Below are positions 12,615 through 21,055 of a stretch of 64,000 nt of DNA, in pieces (within the stretch, counting starts at the first letter, position 1; each line of letters opens with the position of its first letter). The notes beneath the pieces were generated by a model. It saw only the letters and a list, made by a program, of their open reading frames with translations, had not been told where the DNA came from and searched no databases. Where the stretch lies: positions 62,001 to 126,000 of the forward strand of contig NZ_MUNQ01000005.1 of NCBI RefSeq assembly GCF_002001165.1, given 5' to 3'. The position numbers were made by a program, and so were the translations under genes. The DNA is from Rhodanobacter sp. C05. Lineage in GTDB: Bacteria; Pseudomonadota; Gammaproteobacteria; Xanthomonadales; Rhodanobacteraceae.

Positions 12615-12715
12615 TCAGATCCGCTGCGCCGCAACGAGCTTGCAACCTGTTCGCCATCGCGCGGTGACCTTGGACTTGCACACTGGCGCCCCGGTATCCA
12701 CCGGGAGTACGCGCC

Positions 12716-13573
12716 ATGACAAGCCTCCGCTGCCGCAGCGCCTTCATCTCCGACGTGCATCTGGGAACACCTGACTGCAAGGCCGATTACCTGCTCGACT
12801 TCCTGCGCAAGCTGCGCTGCGAAAAACTCTATCTGGTCGGCGACATCATCGACATGGAGGCGCTGGCGCGGCGCCCCTGGTGGCCCGAGGAACACAGCGC
12901 CGTGATCGCCGAGATACTCGACCTGGCGCAACGCGGGGTCGAGGTGATCTACATCCCGGGCAACCACGATGCACCGATGCGCGGCTTGCACGGGCAGGAA
13001 TTCGGTGGCGTACGGATCGAACTGGACGCCGTGCATGTCGGCGCGGACGGTCGGCGCTATCGGGTCAGCCACGGCGATGAATTCGACCCCGAACAGATCG
13101 GCCGCGGCTGGATGCAGCACTTCGGTGAGGCCATGCACCGCCTGATCTGCTGGAGCAACCGTCGCCTGCATGCGATGCGGCAGCGACTGGAACTCCCGTA
13201 CCTGCCGCTGTCGATCATCGTCAAATCGCATATCGGCAAGGCGCTGGCGTATATCCGCGCCTACGAGGAACGCGTGGTGGCTGACGCCCGCGAGCGCGGC
13301 TTCGACGGCCACATCTGCGGACACATCCACTTCGGCCACGTGCGTGAGCTGGATGGGGTGCTCTACCTCAACGACGGCGACTGGGTCGAGCACTGCACCG
13401 TCCTGATCGAGGACCATACCGGCGCGATGGAACTGCTCCACTGGAGCGAGCAGCCCGCCGCCCTGGGCCGGGCCAGCCGTGAACTGGTTTGGCCCTCCCC
13501 AGCCGCCGCGCTGGCGCTGGCGCCGCTGGGCGTCTGTCAACGTGACCTCAGCGAGTTGCATCGGGCGGCCTGA
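12716..13573 (+). CDS. Calcineurin-like phosphoesterase, UDP-2,3-diacylglucosamine diphosphatase family
   Basis: This 285-residue protein contains the full metallophosphoesterase set: DVH at 13-15, GDIID near 42-46, GNHD at 82-85, the GD of SHGDEFD and the late GHIHFGH. It belongs to the COG2908 group that includes LpxH, which cleaves UDP-diacylglucosamine to lipid X in lipid A synthesis. It is longer than E. coli LpxH (about 240), with a C-terminal tail of about 45 residues, so it may be a paralogue acting on another nucleotide-lipid or glycolipid. I leave the symbol blank for this reason. Confidence 0.82.
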   Translation: MTSLRCRSAFISDVHLGTPDCKADYLLDFLRKLRCEKLYLVGDIIDMEALARRPWWPEEHSAVIAEILDLAQRGVEVIYIPGNHDAPMRGLHGQEFGGVRIELDAVHVGADGRRYRVSHGDEFDPEQIGRGWMQHFGEAMHRLICWSNRRLHAMRQRLELPYLPLSIIVKSHIGKALAYIRAYEERVVADARERGFDGHICGHIHFGHVRELDGVLYLNDGDWVEHCTVLIEDHTGAMELLHWSEQPAALGRASRELVWPSPAAALALAPLGVCQRDLSELHRAA

Positions 13574-13650
13574 ACCACGTACGCCTTGAAGGCCGGCAGG
13601 ATCACCGCATATCGGGCGGCGTATCATTGTCTTCTTTGCCGGAGTTCCCC

Positions 13651-14574
13651 ATGTCCCTCGACAGCACTACCCGCGAACGTATCGAAACCCTGCTCAAGGA
13701 CCACCGCGTGGTGCTGTTCATGAAGGGTGATCGCCAGCAGCCGATGTGCGGCTTCTCCGCGGCCGCCACCAACACGCTGAACGAGCTGTTGCCGGACTAC
13801 CACACGGTCAACGTGCTGGAGGATCCGGAAATCCGCGAAGGCATCAAGGCCTATGGCGACTGGCCGACGATCCCGCAGCTGTACGTGGAAGGCGAACTGG
13901 TCGGCGGCGCCGACATCATCCGCCAGATGTACGGCAACGGTGAACTGCATACCTTGTTCGGTGTGGCTGCACCGGATCGCACGCCGCCGCCGATCACCAT
14001 CACCGACGCGGCCGCCGAGGCGATCCGCCAGGGAACGGCCAACGCCGAAGGACTGGCACTGCATCTGGAGATCGGTCCCGACCACAGCGCCGGCTTCCAA
14101 CTCGCCCCGGCTGGCGAGCACGACATCGTCGCGCACGCCAACGGCCTGGAGGTTCACTTCGATCCGGCCAGTGCCCAGCGTGCCAAGGGCATCGTGATCG
14201 ACTGGGTCTCGACCGTGCAGGGTGAAGGTCTCAGCCTGAAGTTTCCCGGTGCGCAGGAGATCAAGTCGATCAGTGTGCAGCAGCTCAAGGCACGTCTGGC
14301 CGCACACGACATCACCTTGATCGACGTGCGCCCGGCCGCCGGCCGCGCCCAAGCCGCGCCGTTGGCTTACGCCCGGGTGTTGGAGGACGAGGGCTACGAA
14401 AGTCTCGCCGCGCTGCCGAAAGACACCGCGCTCGCCTTCATCTGCCACCACGGCATCTCCAGCCGCGGCATGGCCGAGCGCTTCGCCGCACACGGCTTCA
14501 GCAATGTATACAACGTGGAAGGCGGCATGGATGCGTGGGCTGCTGAAGTCGATTCGAGTGTGCCGCGCTACTGA
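13651..14574 (+). CDS. grxD: Grx4-type monothiol glutaredoxin fused to HesB-like and rhodanese domains
   Basis: Three domains are seen in 307 residues. Residues 1-108 are a CGFS monothiol glutaredoxin (CGFS at 33-36, then WPTIPQLYVEGELVGG), a family that carries 2Fe-2S clusters. Residues 114-200 resemble the HesB/IscA A-type carrier fold but contain no cysteine, so they cannot bind a cluster in the usual way. Residues 208-300 are a rhodanese domain with active-site Cys265 in FICHHGIS. The start has GGAG 6 bases upstream; a TTG 24 bases earlier is less likely. The gene is monocistronic and followed by a strong terminator. It probably takes part in Fe-S cluster traffic and sulfur transfer. Confidence 0.93.
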   Translation: MSLDSTTRERIETLLKDHRVVLFMKGDRQQPMCGFSAAATNTLNELLPDYHTVNVLEDPEIREGIKAYGDWPTIPQLYVEGELVGGADIIRQMYGNGELHTLFGVAAPDRTPPPITITDAAAEAIRQGTANAEGLALHLEIGPDHSAGFQLAPAGEHDIVAHANGLEVHFDPASAQRAKGIVIDWVSTVQGEGLSLKFPGAQEIKSISVQQLKARLAAHDITLIDVRPAAGRAQAAPLAYARVLEDEGYESLAALPKDTALAFICHHGISSRGMAERFAAHGFSNVYNVEGGMDAWAAEVDSSVPRY

Positions 14575-14618
14575 GCCAGACTGGCTTGCTACGCGGTAAC
14601 CGCGCTGCAAGAGCCCTG

Positions 14619-14650
14619 AACAAAAACGCCCCGGCAGGGGCGTTTTTGTT
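14619..14650. terminator. Strong bidirectional terminator after the glutaredoxin gene
   Basis: A perfect 14-bp stem (AACAAAAACGCCCC / GGGGCGTTTTTGTT) with a 4-base GGCA loop has A/T-rich outer arms giving U-tracts on both strands. It separates the plus-strand glutaredoxin gene from the convergent beta-hydroxylase gene and marks the left border of the sulfotransferase cluster. Confidence 0.95.
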
Positions 14651-14673
14651 TCAGCAATCCGCCATCGGCAGGC

Positions 14674-15996
14674 TCAGCCCTTGGGGGTGGGCACTTCGCT
14701 GGCCCGATTGAAGTCGCCGATCGCTCCGACCAGATCAGCCACTGCCGCCCGTTCGGCCTCGCTGAGATCCGGATTCCAGCTGTCGAGGATCAGCACCACC
14801 CGGGTCTCGGCACTGTGGTTCCATGCCTCGTGTTCGTAGGTGTCATCGAAGGTGACGCAGCGACCTTCCTGCCACTCATTGATTTCTCCGCCGACACGCA
14901 AGGCGCAATCGGACGGCACGATAAGCGGCAGGTGCGTGACCAGCCGGGTATTGGTGACCCCTCGATGCGGAAGGATATGCGTGCCGGGCTGCAGCACCGA
15001 GAACAGCGTCTCCGGTGAGTGCTCGCGGACGCGCGCGAGCGGCAGCGCATCGAGCAAGGCAGCGGTCTGCGGACAGCGCGCGGCATGCGCCGCGTAGCGT
15101 TCGCCATGTCGGTGGAAGAAATACGCATCCCAAGCGGGCTGCTGGGCGCCTGAAGATCGCAGCAGGTCGGCCGCATCCTGCGGCGAATCCGTCTGCAGGA
15201 ATGATTCGAGATCCTGTGGCTGCGACAGCACGGCGCGCAGCTCCTCGCGAATCATGGCGGTGTTGGCTTCCAGCTCCGCCTGCCATGGAAAGCGCTCGCG
15301 CGGATAATAAGGCTGGCTCGGCACGCCCGGGAAATACAGAAACTTGGGCTGCTGCCGCGGGTCCGGCATCGAGGCAATTTGCTCCTCCAGGTAGATGGCA
15401 AGGCATTGTTCCACCCGTACCAGTTCCGAACGACCGTAGCGTTGTCGTAATGGTTCCAATACGCCATCGAACAACTGGCGGCGCCCGTGCATGACATACC
15501 GCATGGCGCTCTTCACGGCATCCCGGAATTCCGGCGCCGTGGTCTCGTCACTGAGCCAGCGCCCATGCGCCTGCGCCGCATTGATCGCCATCAGGGAGGC
15601 GGCCAGGGCCTCGTAGGTTTCTCCCAGTTGATCCAGCAACATGCCCAGCCGCAGGCGTGCCACGAACATGTTCGGCGCAAGTTCGAGTGCACGGCGCAAA
15701 TCAGCGACCGCGCCCCGGATATCGCCACCCGTCATCCGCGCCACGCCCAGCTGATGCAGCGTGACGGCATCCCCGGGATGCGCACGATCTGCAGCGATCA
15801 GCAGGTCGATGGCCTGGTTCACCGCACCGCGGGCCAGGTGAATATTGGCCAATTGCCGCAGCGCCTCAAGATCACCGGGATCGGTCTCGAGCAGACGCGC
15901 ATAGGATTGCTCGGCAAGCGCCATATCACCCTGGCGCAACTCGGTGCGGGCCTGCTCGCGATAATCTGCAGAGCGCTGGTCTGGCTCATTCTTCAT
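14674..15996 (-). CDS. TPR protein with aspartyl/asparaginyl beta-hydroxylase domain
   Basis: The 440-residue product starts with about four tetratricopeptide repeats (residues 10-150, for example the LRQLANIHLARG and LHQLGVARMTGG helices). It ends with a 2-oxoglutarate/Fe(II) Asp/Asn beta-hydroxylase domain (about 290-420): LQPGTHILPHRGVTNTRLVTHLPL gives the first metal His, and DDTYEHEAWN gives the second. The domain is like that of animal AspH, which hydroxylates Asp/Asn in proteins, and of LpxO, which hydroxylates lipid A. The TPR part suggests a protein or peptide substrate. The start MKNEPDQ is preferred over an in-frame start 87 bases upstream. The gene is divergent from the first sulfotransferase. 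Confidence 0.88.
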   Translation of the reverse strand: MKNEPDQRSADYREQARTELRQGDMALAEQSYARLLETDPGDLEALRQLANIHLARGAVNQAIDLLIAADRAHPGDAVTLHQLGVARMTGGDIRGAVADLRRALELAPNMFVARLRLGMLLDQLGETYEALAASLMAINAAQAHGRWLSDETTAPEFRDAVKSAMRYVMHGRRQLFDGVLEPLRQRYGRSELVRVEQCLAIYLEEQIASMPDPRQQPKFLYFPGVPSQPYYPRERFPWQAELEANTAMIREELRAVLSQPQDLESFLQTDSPQDAADLLRSSGAQQPAWDAYFFHRHGERYAAHAARCPQTAALLDALPLARVREHSPETLFSVLQPGTHILPHRGVTNTRLVTHLPLIVPSDCALRVGGEINEWQEGRCVTFDDTYEHEAWNHSAETRVVLILDSWNPDLSEAERAAVADLVGAIGDFNRASEVPTPKG

Positions 15997-16187
15997 TGCT
16001 GGATTCACCACTGGATGGGCTGCGGAACCCCGGATGCGGGCCGCAGCAGGCTGAACTAACCGGCATAATACGCGGTGACGCATTCGAATGCCCTGGCAGG
16101 CAATGTGTCGTTTCGAAACGCGGTTTGCGCCGCGCCCCGTTGAAGCAAGCTGTACACCGCCGTTCGCCTGATGCCAAAAGAGCAGAT

Positions 16188-17771
16188 ATGACTCCTCGTC
16201 TACAGGGATTGAGCCCTGACACCCGCATGCACATCATGGTCGCCGGCGAAGCGCTCGAAGCAGGCCGGGTGGAAGTGGCCGAGCACCACCTGGCCAGCGC
16301 TGCCGCATCAGACCCGCAGCACCCCGAAGTCCTGCGGATGCAGGCTGGCATCCACAGTCTGCGCGGCCGCCCCCTGCAGGCCGTAAGCACGATGCAGCAA
16401 GCCTTGGCGCAACGCCCGCAGGACGCGCTTTACCACAACACCCTCGGTACCTTGCTGGGCAACGCCGGAGAATTCGATGCCGCGATTGTCGCGCTGCATC
16501 GCTGTTGCGAACTGCAGCCCGGCATGGCCATCGCCTGGTACAACCTTGGTGTCATGCTGACCCGCTGCGTGCGCAATGACGAGGCCGTGGTTGCCTTGCA
16601 GCGCGCCGTTGCGCTCGCGCCGGATCATGTGGACGCACGCGCCCTGTTGGCTGACATGCTGCGCACTCGCGGCCAGACCGAAGAAGCCGCAATGGAATAC
16701 CGCAAGGTGCTCGCGGAACAGCCCTGGGCCGGCCAGGCCTGGTGGGGCCTGGCCGACCTCCGGACCACCCGTTTCACCGATGACGACATCGCGCACATCC
16801 AAGCGGCGATGCAACAGCCGCGGGCCAGCGAAAACGACCTGATCGCGATGGGCTTCGCACTGGCCAAGGCGCTGGACGATGACGAGCGCCCTGACGATTC
16901 GCTGGCCGCACTCGCCCAGGCCAATGCCATTGCACGACGCAGGCAGCAGTGGAACGCCGACGCCTTCTCTGCGGGAATCTCGACGGTCAACCAGGCTTTC
17001 CTGCCACCGCCTGCCGCCGCTGCGGAAGCGCTCGGCAAGGAAGTCATCTTCATTGTCAGCCTGCCGCGATCCGGCTCGACTCTGGTCGAGCAGATCCTCG
17101 CCTCGCACAGCTCGGTCGAGGGCGCTGGCGAACTGCCCGACCTGCCGCAGGTGCTGGGTGAGGAATCGCGTCGCCGCGGCCAGCCGTTTCCGCAATGGGC
17201 GCACGCGATGCAGCCGGCTGACTGGGAACGTCTGGGGCGGCGCTATCTGGAACGCACCGCGCACTGGCGGCGGCAACGTCCCGTCTTCACCGACAAGCTG
17301 CCGAACAACTGGATGTACATCGGCGCGATCCGCGCCATGCTGCCGGGGGCGCGCATCATCGCGTGCCGGCGCGACCCGCTGGAAACCTGCTTCTCCTGCT
17401 ATCGCCAGTACCTGGCCGGCAACGAGTACACCCGCACGTTCGACGATCTTGCGGCCTTCTGGCGCGACTTCGATCACAGCGTTCGCCACTGGCAAATGCT
17501 GCATCCAGCGCGGGTGTTCGAGCATGAATACGAGCACCTGCTGGCCGATCCGGAAGCCCACATTCGTCGGTTGCTGGATTTCTGCGGCCTGCCGTTCGAG
17601 CTGGCCTGTCTGAGCTTCAATGAAAACCGGCGCGAGGTGCGTTCGCCCAGCGCCACCCAGGTGCGTCAGCCACTGCACGACACCAGGCGCGCGCCGCGCT
17701 ACGGCGCCCTGCTCGATCCGTTGCGGACGGCGCTCGGGTTGCCACCATGGCAGCGTGACGACACCCCATGA
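16188..17771 (+). CDS. TPR-containing sulfotransferase 1
   Basis: This 527-residue protein has an N-terminal TPR solenoid (about residues 10-190) and a C-terminal sulfotransferase domain of the Sulfotransfer_3 / tyrosylprotein-sulfotransferase type. The PAPS 5'-phosphosulfate loop SLPRSGST is near 290-298 and the 3'-phosphate motif ARIIACRRDP near 388-397. The family transfers sulfate from PAPS; the TPR domain is expected to bind the acceptor. It is the first of three rightward sulfotransferase genes and its stop overlaps the next start by ATGA. In-frame upstream sequence (64 codons) looks non-coding, so the ATG at 16188 is used. No signal peptide: cytoplasmic. Confidence 0.9.
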   Translation: MTPRLQGLSPDTRMHIMVAGEALEAGRVEVAEHHLASAAASDPQHPEVLRMQAGIHSLRGRPLQAVSTMQQALAQRPQDALYHNTLGTLLGNAGEFDAAIVALHRCCELQPGMAIAWYNLGVMLTRCVRNDEAVVALQRAVALAPDHVDARALLADMLRTRGQTEEAAMEYRKVLAEQPWAGQAWWGLADLRTTRFTDDDIAHIQAAMQQPRASENDLIAMGFALAKALDDDERPDDSLAALAQANAIARRRQQWNADAFSAGISTVNQAFLPPPAAAAEALGKEVIFIVSLPRSGSTLVEQILASHSSVEGAGELPDLPQVLGEESRRRGQPFPQWAHAMQPADWERLGRRYLERTAHWRRQRPVFTDKLPNNWMYIGAIRAMLPGARIIACRRDPLETCFSCYRQYLAGNEYTRTFDDLAAFWRDFDHSVRHWQMLHPARVFEHEYEHLLADPEAHIRRLLDFCGLPFELACLSFNENRREVRSPSATQVRQPLHDTRRAPRYGALLDPLRTALGLPPWQRDDTP

Positions 17772-19408
17772 CCATCACTTCCGCACCGGCATCCGATGCA
17801 GGCGAGCACCGTCTGGCCGCCTACGAACGGCAGCGCGCGCAGGGTCACATGCAAACCGCCCGGCGCGAACTGCTGGAGGCTCTAGCCGGTGCGTCCGAAG
17901 TGGAATGGCTGGCCTGCGCACGCGCATTGGTAATGCGCAGCGACACCGAAGCGGCGCATGGCGTGCTGTCTACCGCGCTCATCAAACATCCCGGCTCGGT
18001 CGATCTGCGTTTCGCGCTGGCCGGCATCCTGCAGCAACGCGGTGAATCGGCAGCGGCCGAAGCCTTGCTGCATGAGCTGCTTGCGCAACAGCCGGCGCAC
18101 GCCGCAGCGACCTTTCTGCTGGCGGGCCTGCTAGTTCAGCAAGGTCGCATGCGCGCCGCGGCCAGCGCCATGCGCGATCTGTTCGGACACGCACGGCAGG
18201 ATGCCGACACGGTCATCCAGGCTGTGGAAATGCTCGACGATATTCAGCGGACAGCGGATGCTGCAGCCATCTGCGAGAGTGAGATCGCTAGCGGCTCCAG
18301 CGACCCGCGCATCCATGCCTATGCCGGCATGCTGGGTATCCAGCTCGGCGAATTCGAACGCGTGCGTGAGCGCTATGCCTTCGCGCTCGCGCACAGTCCG
18401 CAAGCCGTCGAATGGAACATTCCGATCGGCCTGTCGAGCCTGCAGCGCTACACGGACGACAGCCATGCGGACTTCCAGCTTTTCCGGAACGTGCTGCAGC
18501 GGCCGGGATTGAGCGAGACGACGCGTATCACGACGCTGTTCGCCCTGGGCAAGGCTCACGACGACATCGCCGACCGTGTGCAGGCGGTGCACTACCTGCG
18601 CCAGGCCAATGCCCTCGCCCATGTGCGCTCGACCTGGTCGCGCAAGCGCTGGCGGCGCCTCGTCGAGGCACGCCTGGCGGCCAGGCCGCCGCCACTCCAG
18701 CTGACCGCCCCGAGCGGGTGGACGCCGCTGTTCATCGTCGGCGTGCCACGCTCCGGCACCACCTTGCTGGCCGAATTGCTCGCGCGCCACCCGCTGGTCT
18801 GCAATCGCGGCGAGCTGGGCTGGCTGGCGACCGTGGCCCGACGGCTCGAACAGGCCGGCGCCAGGGAACCGGCCGCATTCGAACAAGCCGCGAACACCTA
18901 TGCGGCGCAGCTTCGCCAGGATGACTCCGACGCGCACTGGTTCATCGACAAGCAGCCGCTGAACCTGCTGCACATCGACCTGATCCTCGCGTTGTGGCCG
19001 AACGCGCGTATCGTCCACTGCCGACGCAACCCGCGCGATACCGCGCTGTCGCTATGGTCACAGTCGTTCCACGACCCCGCGCACGACTATGCCTACGACT
19101 TCGGCGATATCGCCGCGCTCATCCAGGGTTGCGAGCGCCTGCATGCGCATGCGCTGGCCCGTCATGCCGCGTCGATCCATACCGTGCGTTACGAGGAACT
19201 CATCGCCGACCCCGGGTCCTGCCTGGACGAACTGGCACGCTGGCTGGAATTGCCCGGGCACGACCTGCTCGCCACCCGGAGCCCCGACCATGCGATCAGC
19301 ACCGCCAGCGCATGGCAGGCACGCCAGCCGATCCATGCACACTCGGTGGCGCGCTGGCGTTCCTACGCACCGCATGTCCCGGAACTGCTGCAATTTCCGG
19401 ACAAGTGA
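17768..19408 (+). CDS. TPR-containing sulfotransferase 2
   Basis: The 546-residue protein has about 230 residues of degenerate TPR helices, then a sulfotransferase domain with the PAPS loop GVPRSGTTLLAELL near 324 and the 3'-phosphate motif ARIVHCRRNPRD near 413. It is clearly paralogous to the next gene: both share HCRR(N/D)PRDTALS(L/I)WSQSF and the C-terminal TAS(A/V)WQARQPI...PHVPEL block. The start overlaps the previous stop by 4 bases, so it is translationally coupled to sulfotransferase 1. Confidence 0.9.
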   Translation: MTITSAPASDAGEHRLAAYERQRAQGHMQTARRELLEALAGASEVEWLACARALVMRSDTEAAHGVLSTALIKHPGSVDLRFALAGILQQRGESAAAEALLHELLAQQPAHAAATFLLAGLLVQQGRMRAAASAMRDLFGHARQDADTVIQAVEMLDDIQRTADAAAICESEIASGSSDPRIHAYAGMLGIQLGEFERVRERYAFALAHSPQAVEWNIPIGLSSLQRYTDDSHADFQLFRNVLQRPGLSETTRITTLFALGKAHDDIADRVQAVHYLRQANALAHVRSTWSRKRWRRLVEARLAARPPPLQLTAPSGWTPLFIVGVPRSGTTLLAELLARHPLVCNRGELGWLATVARRLEQAGAREPAAFEQAANTYAAQLRQDDSDAHWFIDKQPLNLLHIDLILALWPNARIVHCRRNPRDTALSLWSQSFHDPAHDYAYDFGDIAALIQGCERLHAHALARHAASIHTVRYEELIADPGSCLDELARWLELPGHDLLATRSPDHAISTASAWQARQPIHAHSVARWRSYAPHVPELLQFPDK

Positions 19409-19513
19409 TGAGATGCAACCGCGGCACTCCCTGCCCGCTGACGTACGGCTCCGGCACGCGACAGGCCGCAGCCGCGATACCCTCCCCCATGACCATCAGC
19501 CGACAACCCTGAC

Positions 19514-20947
19514 GTGACGACGACGCACCAACCCGACGAAGCCGAACGCTTCCGCGCCGCCCAGACACTCTGGCAACAAGGGCACGTGGAATCCGCGCGC
19601 GCGCTGCTGCAAGACATCCTCGCGCATCATCCGATGCATCCCCAGGCAACACCGCTGCTGGCCCAGCTGCTGCAAAGCCAGGGTCAGCTCCATGCCGCCA
19701 GCCAGTTGATGGCGGGGTGGTGCCGGCACGCGGGCCTGCAGCCGGCGCTGACGATGCGATGCGCCCAGTTCATCCAGCAATGCCAACGCCAGCCGCTCGC
19801 CGCGGCCCTGTGCGAGGAAGCCATCGCACGCGGTCACGCCGACGCCGGTCTGCATGTGCTGGCCGGCAATCTGGCGCGCGAGCTGGGCGAGTTCGAGGTC
19901 GCGCGCACGCACTATTACGCAGCACTGGAAGCCGGTGCCGACCTTGATAGCTGGTTTGTGCTTGGGGCGCTGGCCGCCACCCGACGCTATACCAATCGCG
20001 CCGACCCGGACTTTGCGCGTTTCATCACCCATTTCGGGGACTCCGCCTGTTCGCTGCAAGCGCGCGCGGTGACCGGCTTCGGCCTCGCCAAGGCCTATGA
20101 CGACATCGGCGACTACGCCCATGCCGCGCAGACCCTGCGCGCGGCCAACCAGCTTTCAGGACAGGCGCAGCCGTGGTCACGCGAAGCGTGGGCGCACTGG
20201 CTGGATAACCGCCTGCGAGCGCACACGCTCGAAACACCGCTGCCGTCGAGGCCTGATTTCGTGCCGGTCTTCATCGTCGGCCTGCCACGCAGCGGCACCA
20301 CCTTGGCGGCAACGCGACTCGCCGGACATCCGGACATGCGCGACCGCGGCGAACTACCGATGCTCCACTTCATCGCCGAACAGCTGCAGTCGGGCAACCT
20401 GTTGCGCGATGCCGGCGCCCTGCGCCAAGCCGCCGAGCTGTACCGGGTGCACGCCGTCCAGGACGATCCCGCCGTACGCTGGTACATCGACAAGAACCCG
20501 AACAACTTCCGCTATCTCGACCTGATCGCGGCACTGTTCCCGCAGGCCCGGATCATCCACTGCCGGCGCGACCCGCGCGATACCGCGTTGTCCATCTGGT
20601 CGCAGAGCTTCGCGCATCCGCAGTACGGCTTCGCCAGCGATCTCGACGACATCGCTGGTTTCTTCCGCGGCCACGACCAGCTGATGCAGCACTGGCAGCA
20701 GCGCTTGCATATGCCAGTGCATAGCCTGGATTACGAAGCGATGGTTGCCGATCCCGAGTCGAGCCTTGAAGCACTGCGGGCCTTTGTCGGCCTGCCATCG
20801 GTCGTCGCAACAGGAGCAGCAGCCGCTACCTTGACCACGGCGATCACCACAGCCAGCGTATGGCAAGCCCGCCAGCCAATATACAACTCGTCGGTGGGAC
20901 GCTGGAAAAACTACCTCCCCCACGTGCCGGAGCTGGGGCGATTCTGA
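19514..20947 (+). CDS. TPR-containing sulfotransferase 3
   Basis: This 477-residue product is read from a GTG at 19514. TPR-like helices occupy about residues 5-150. The PAPS loop GLPRSGTTLAAT is near 255 and the 3'-phosphate motif ARIIHCRRDPRD near 345, followed by the TASVWQARQPI motif shared with sulfotransferase 2. It appears to be a tandem duplicate of that gene that has lost about 70 residues of the N-terminal repeats. It is last in the rightward run and meets the leftward set across a 108-base gap in which I see no clear terminator. Confidence 0.88.
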   Translation: MTTTHQPDEAERFRAAQTLWQQGHVESARALLQDILAHHPMHPQATPLLAQLLQSQGQLHAASQLMAGWCRHAGLQPALTMRCAQFIQQCQRQPLAAALCEEAIARGHADAGLHVLAGNLARELGEFEVARTHYYAALEAGADLDSWFVLGALAATRRYTNRADPDFARFITHFGDSACSLQARAVTGFGLAKAYDDIGDYAHAAQTLRAANQLSGQAQPWSREAWAHWLDNRLRAHTLETPLPSRPDFVPVFIVGLPRSGTTLAATRLAGHPDMRDRGELPMLHFIAEQLQSGNLLRDAGALRQAAELYRVHAVQDDPAVRWYIDKNPNNFRYLDLIAALFPQARIIHCRRDPRDTALSIWSQSFAHPQYGFASDLDDIAGFFRGHDQLMQHWQQRLHMPVHSLDYEAMVADPESSLEALRAFVGLPSVVATGAAAATLTTAITTASVWQARQPIYNSSVGRWKNYLPHVPELGRF

Positions 20948-21055
20948 GTCACCTTCTGGCCAACTCGTTCCCCTGAGCCGGGTTGTGTCGTGAACAGGCT
21001 GCATGACCAGACGACTGCCAGCCGCGCATGGGCTCCAGGCCATCGTTCGGAGCGA

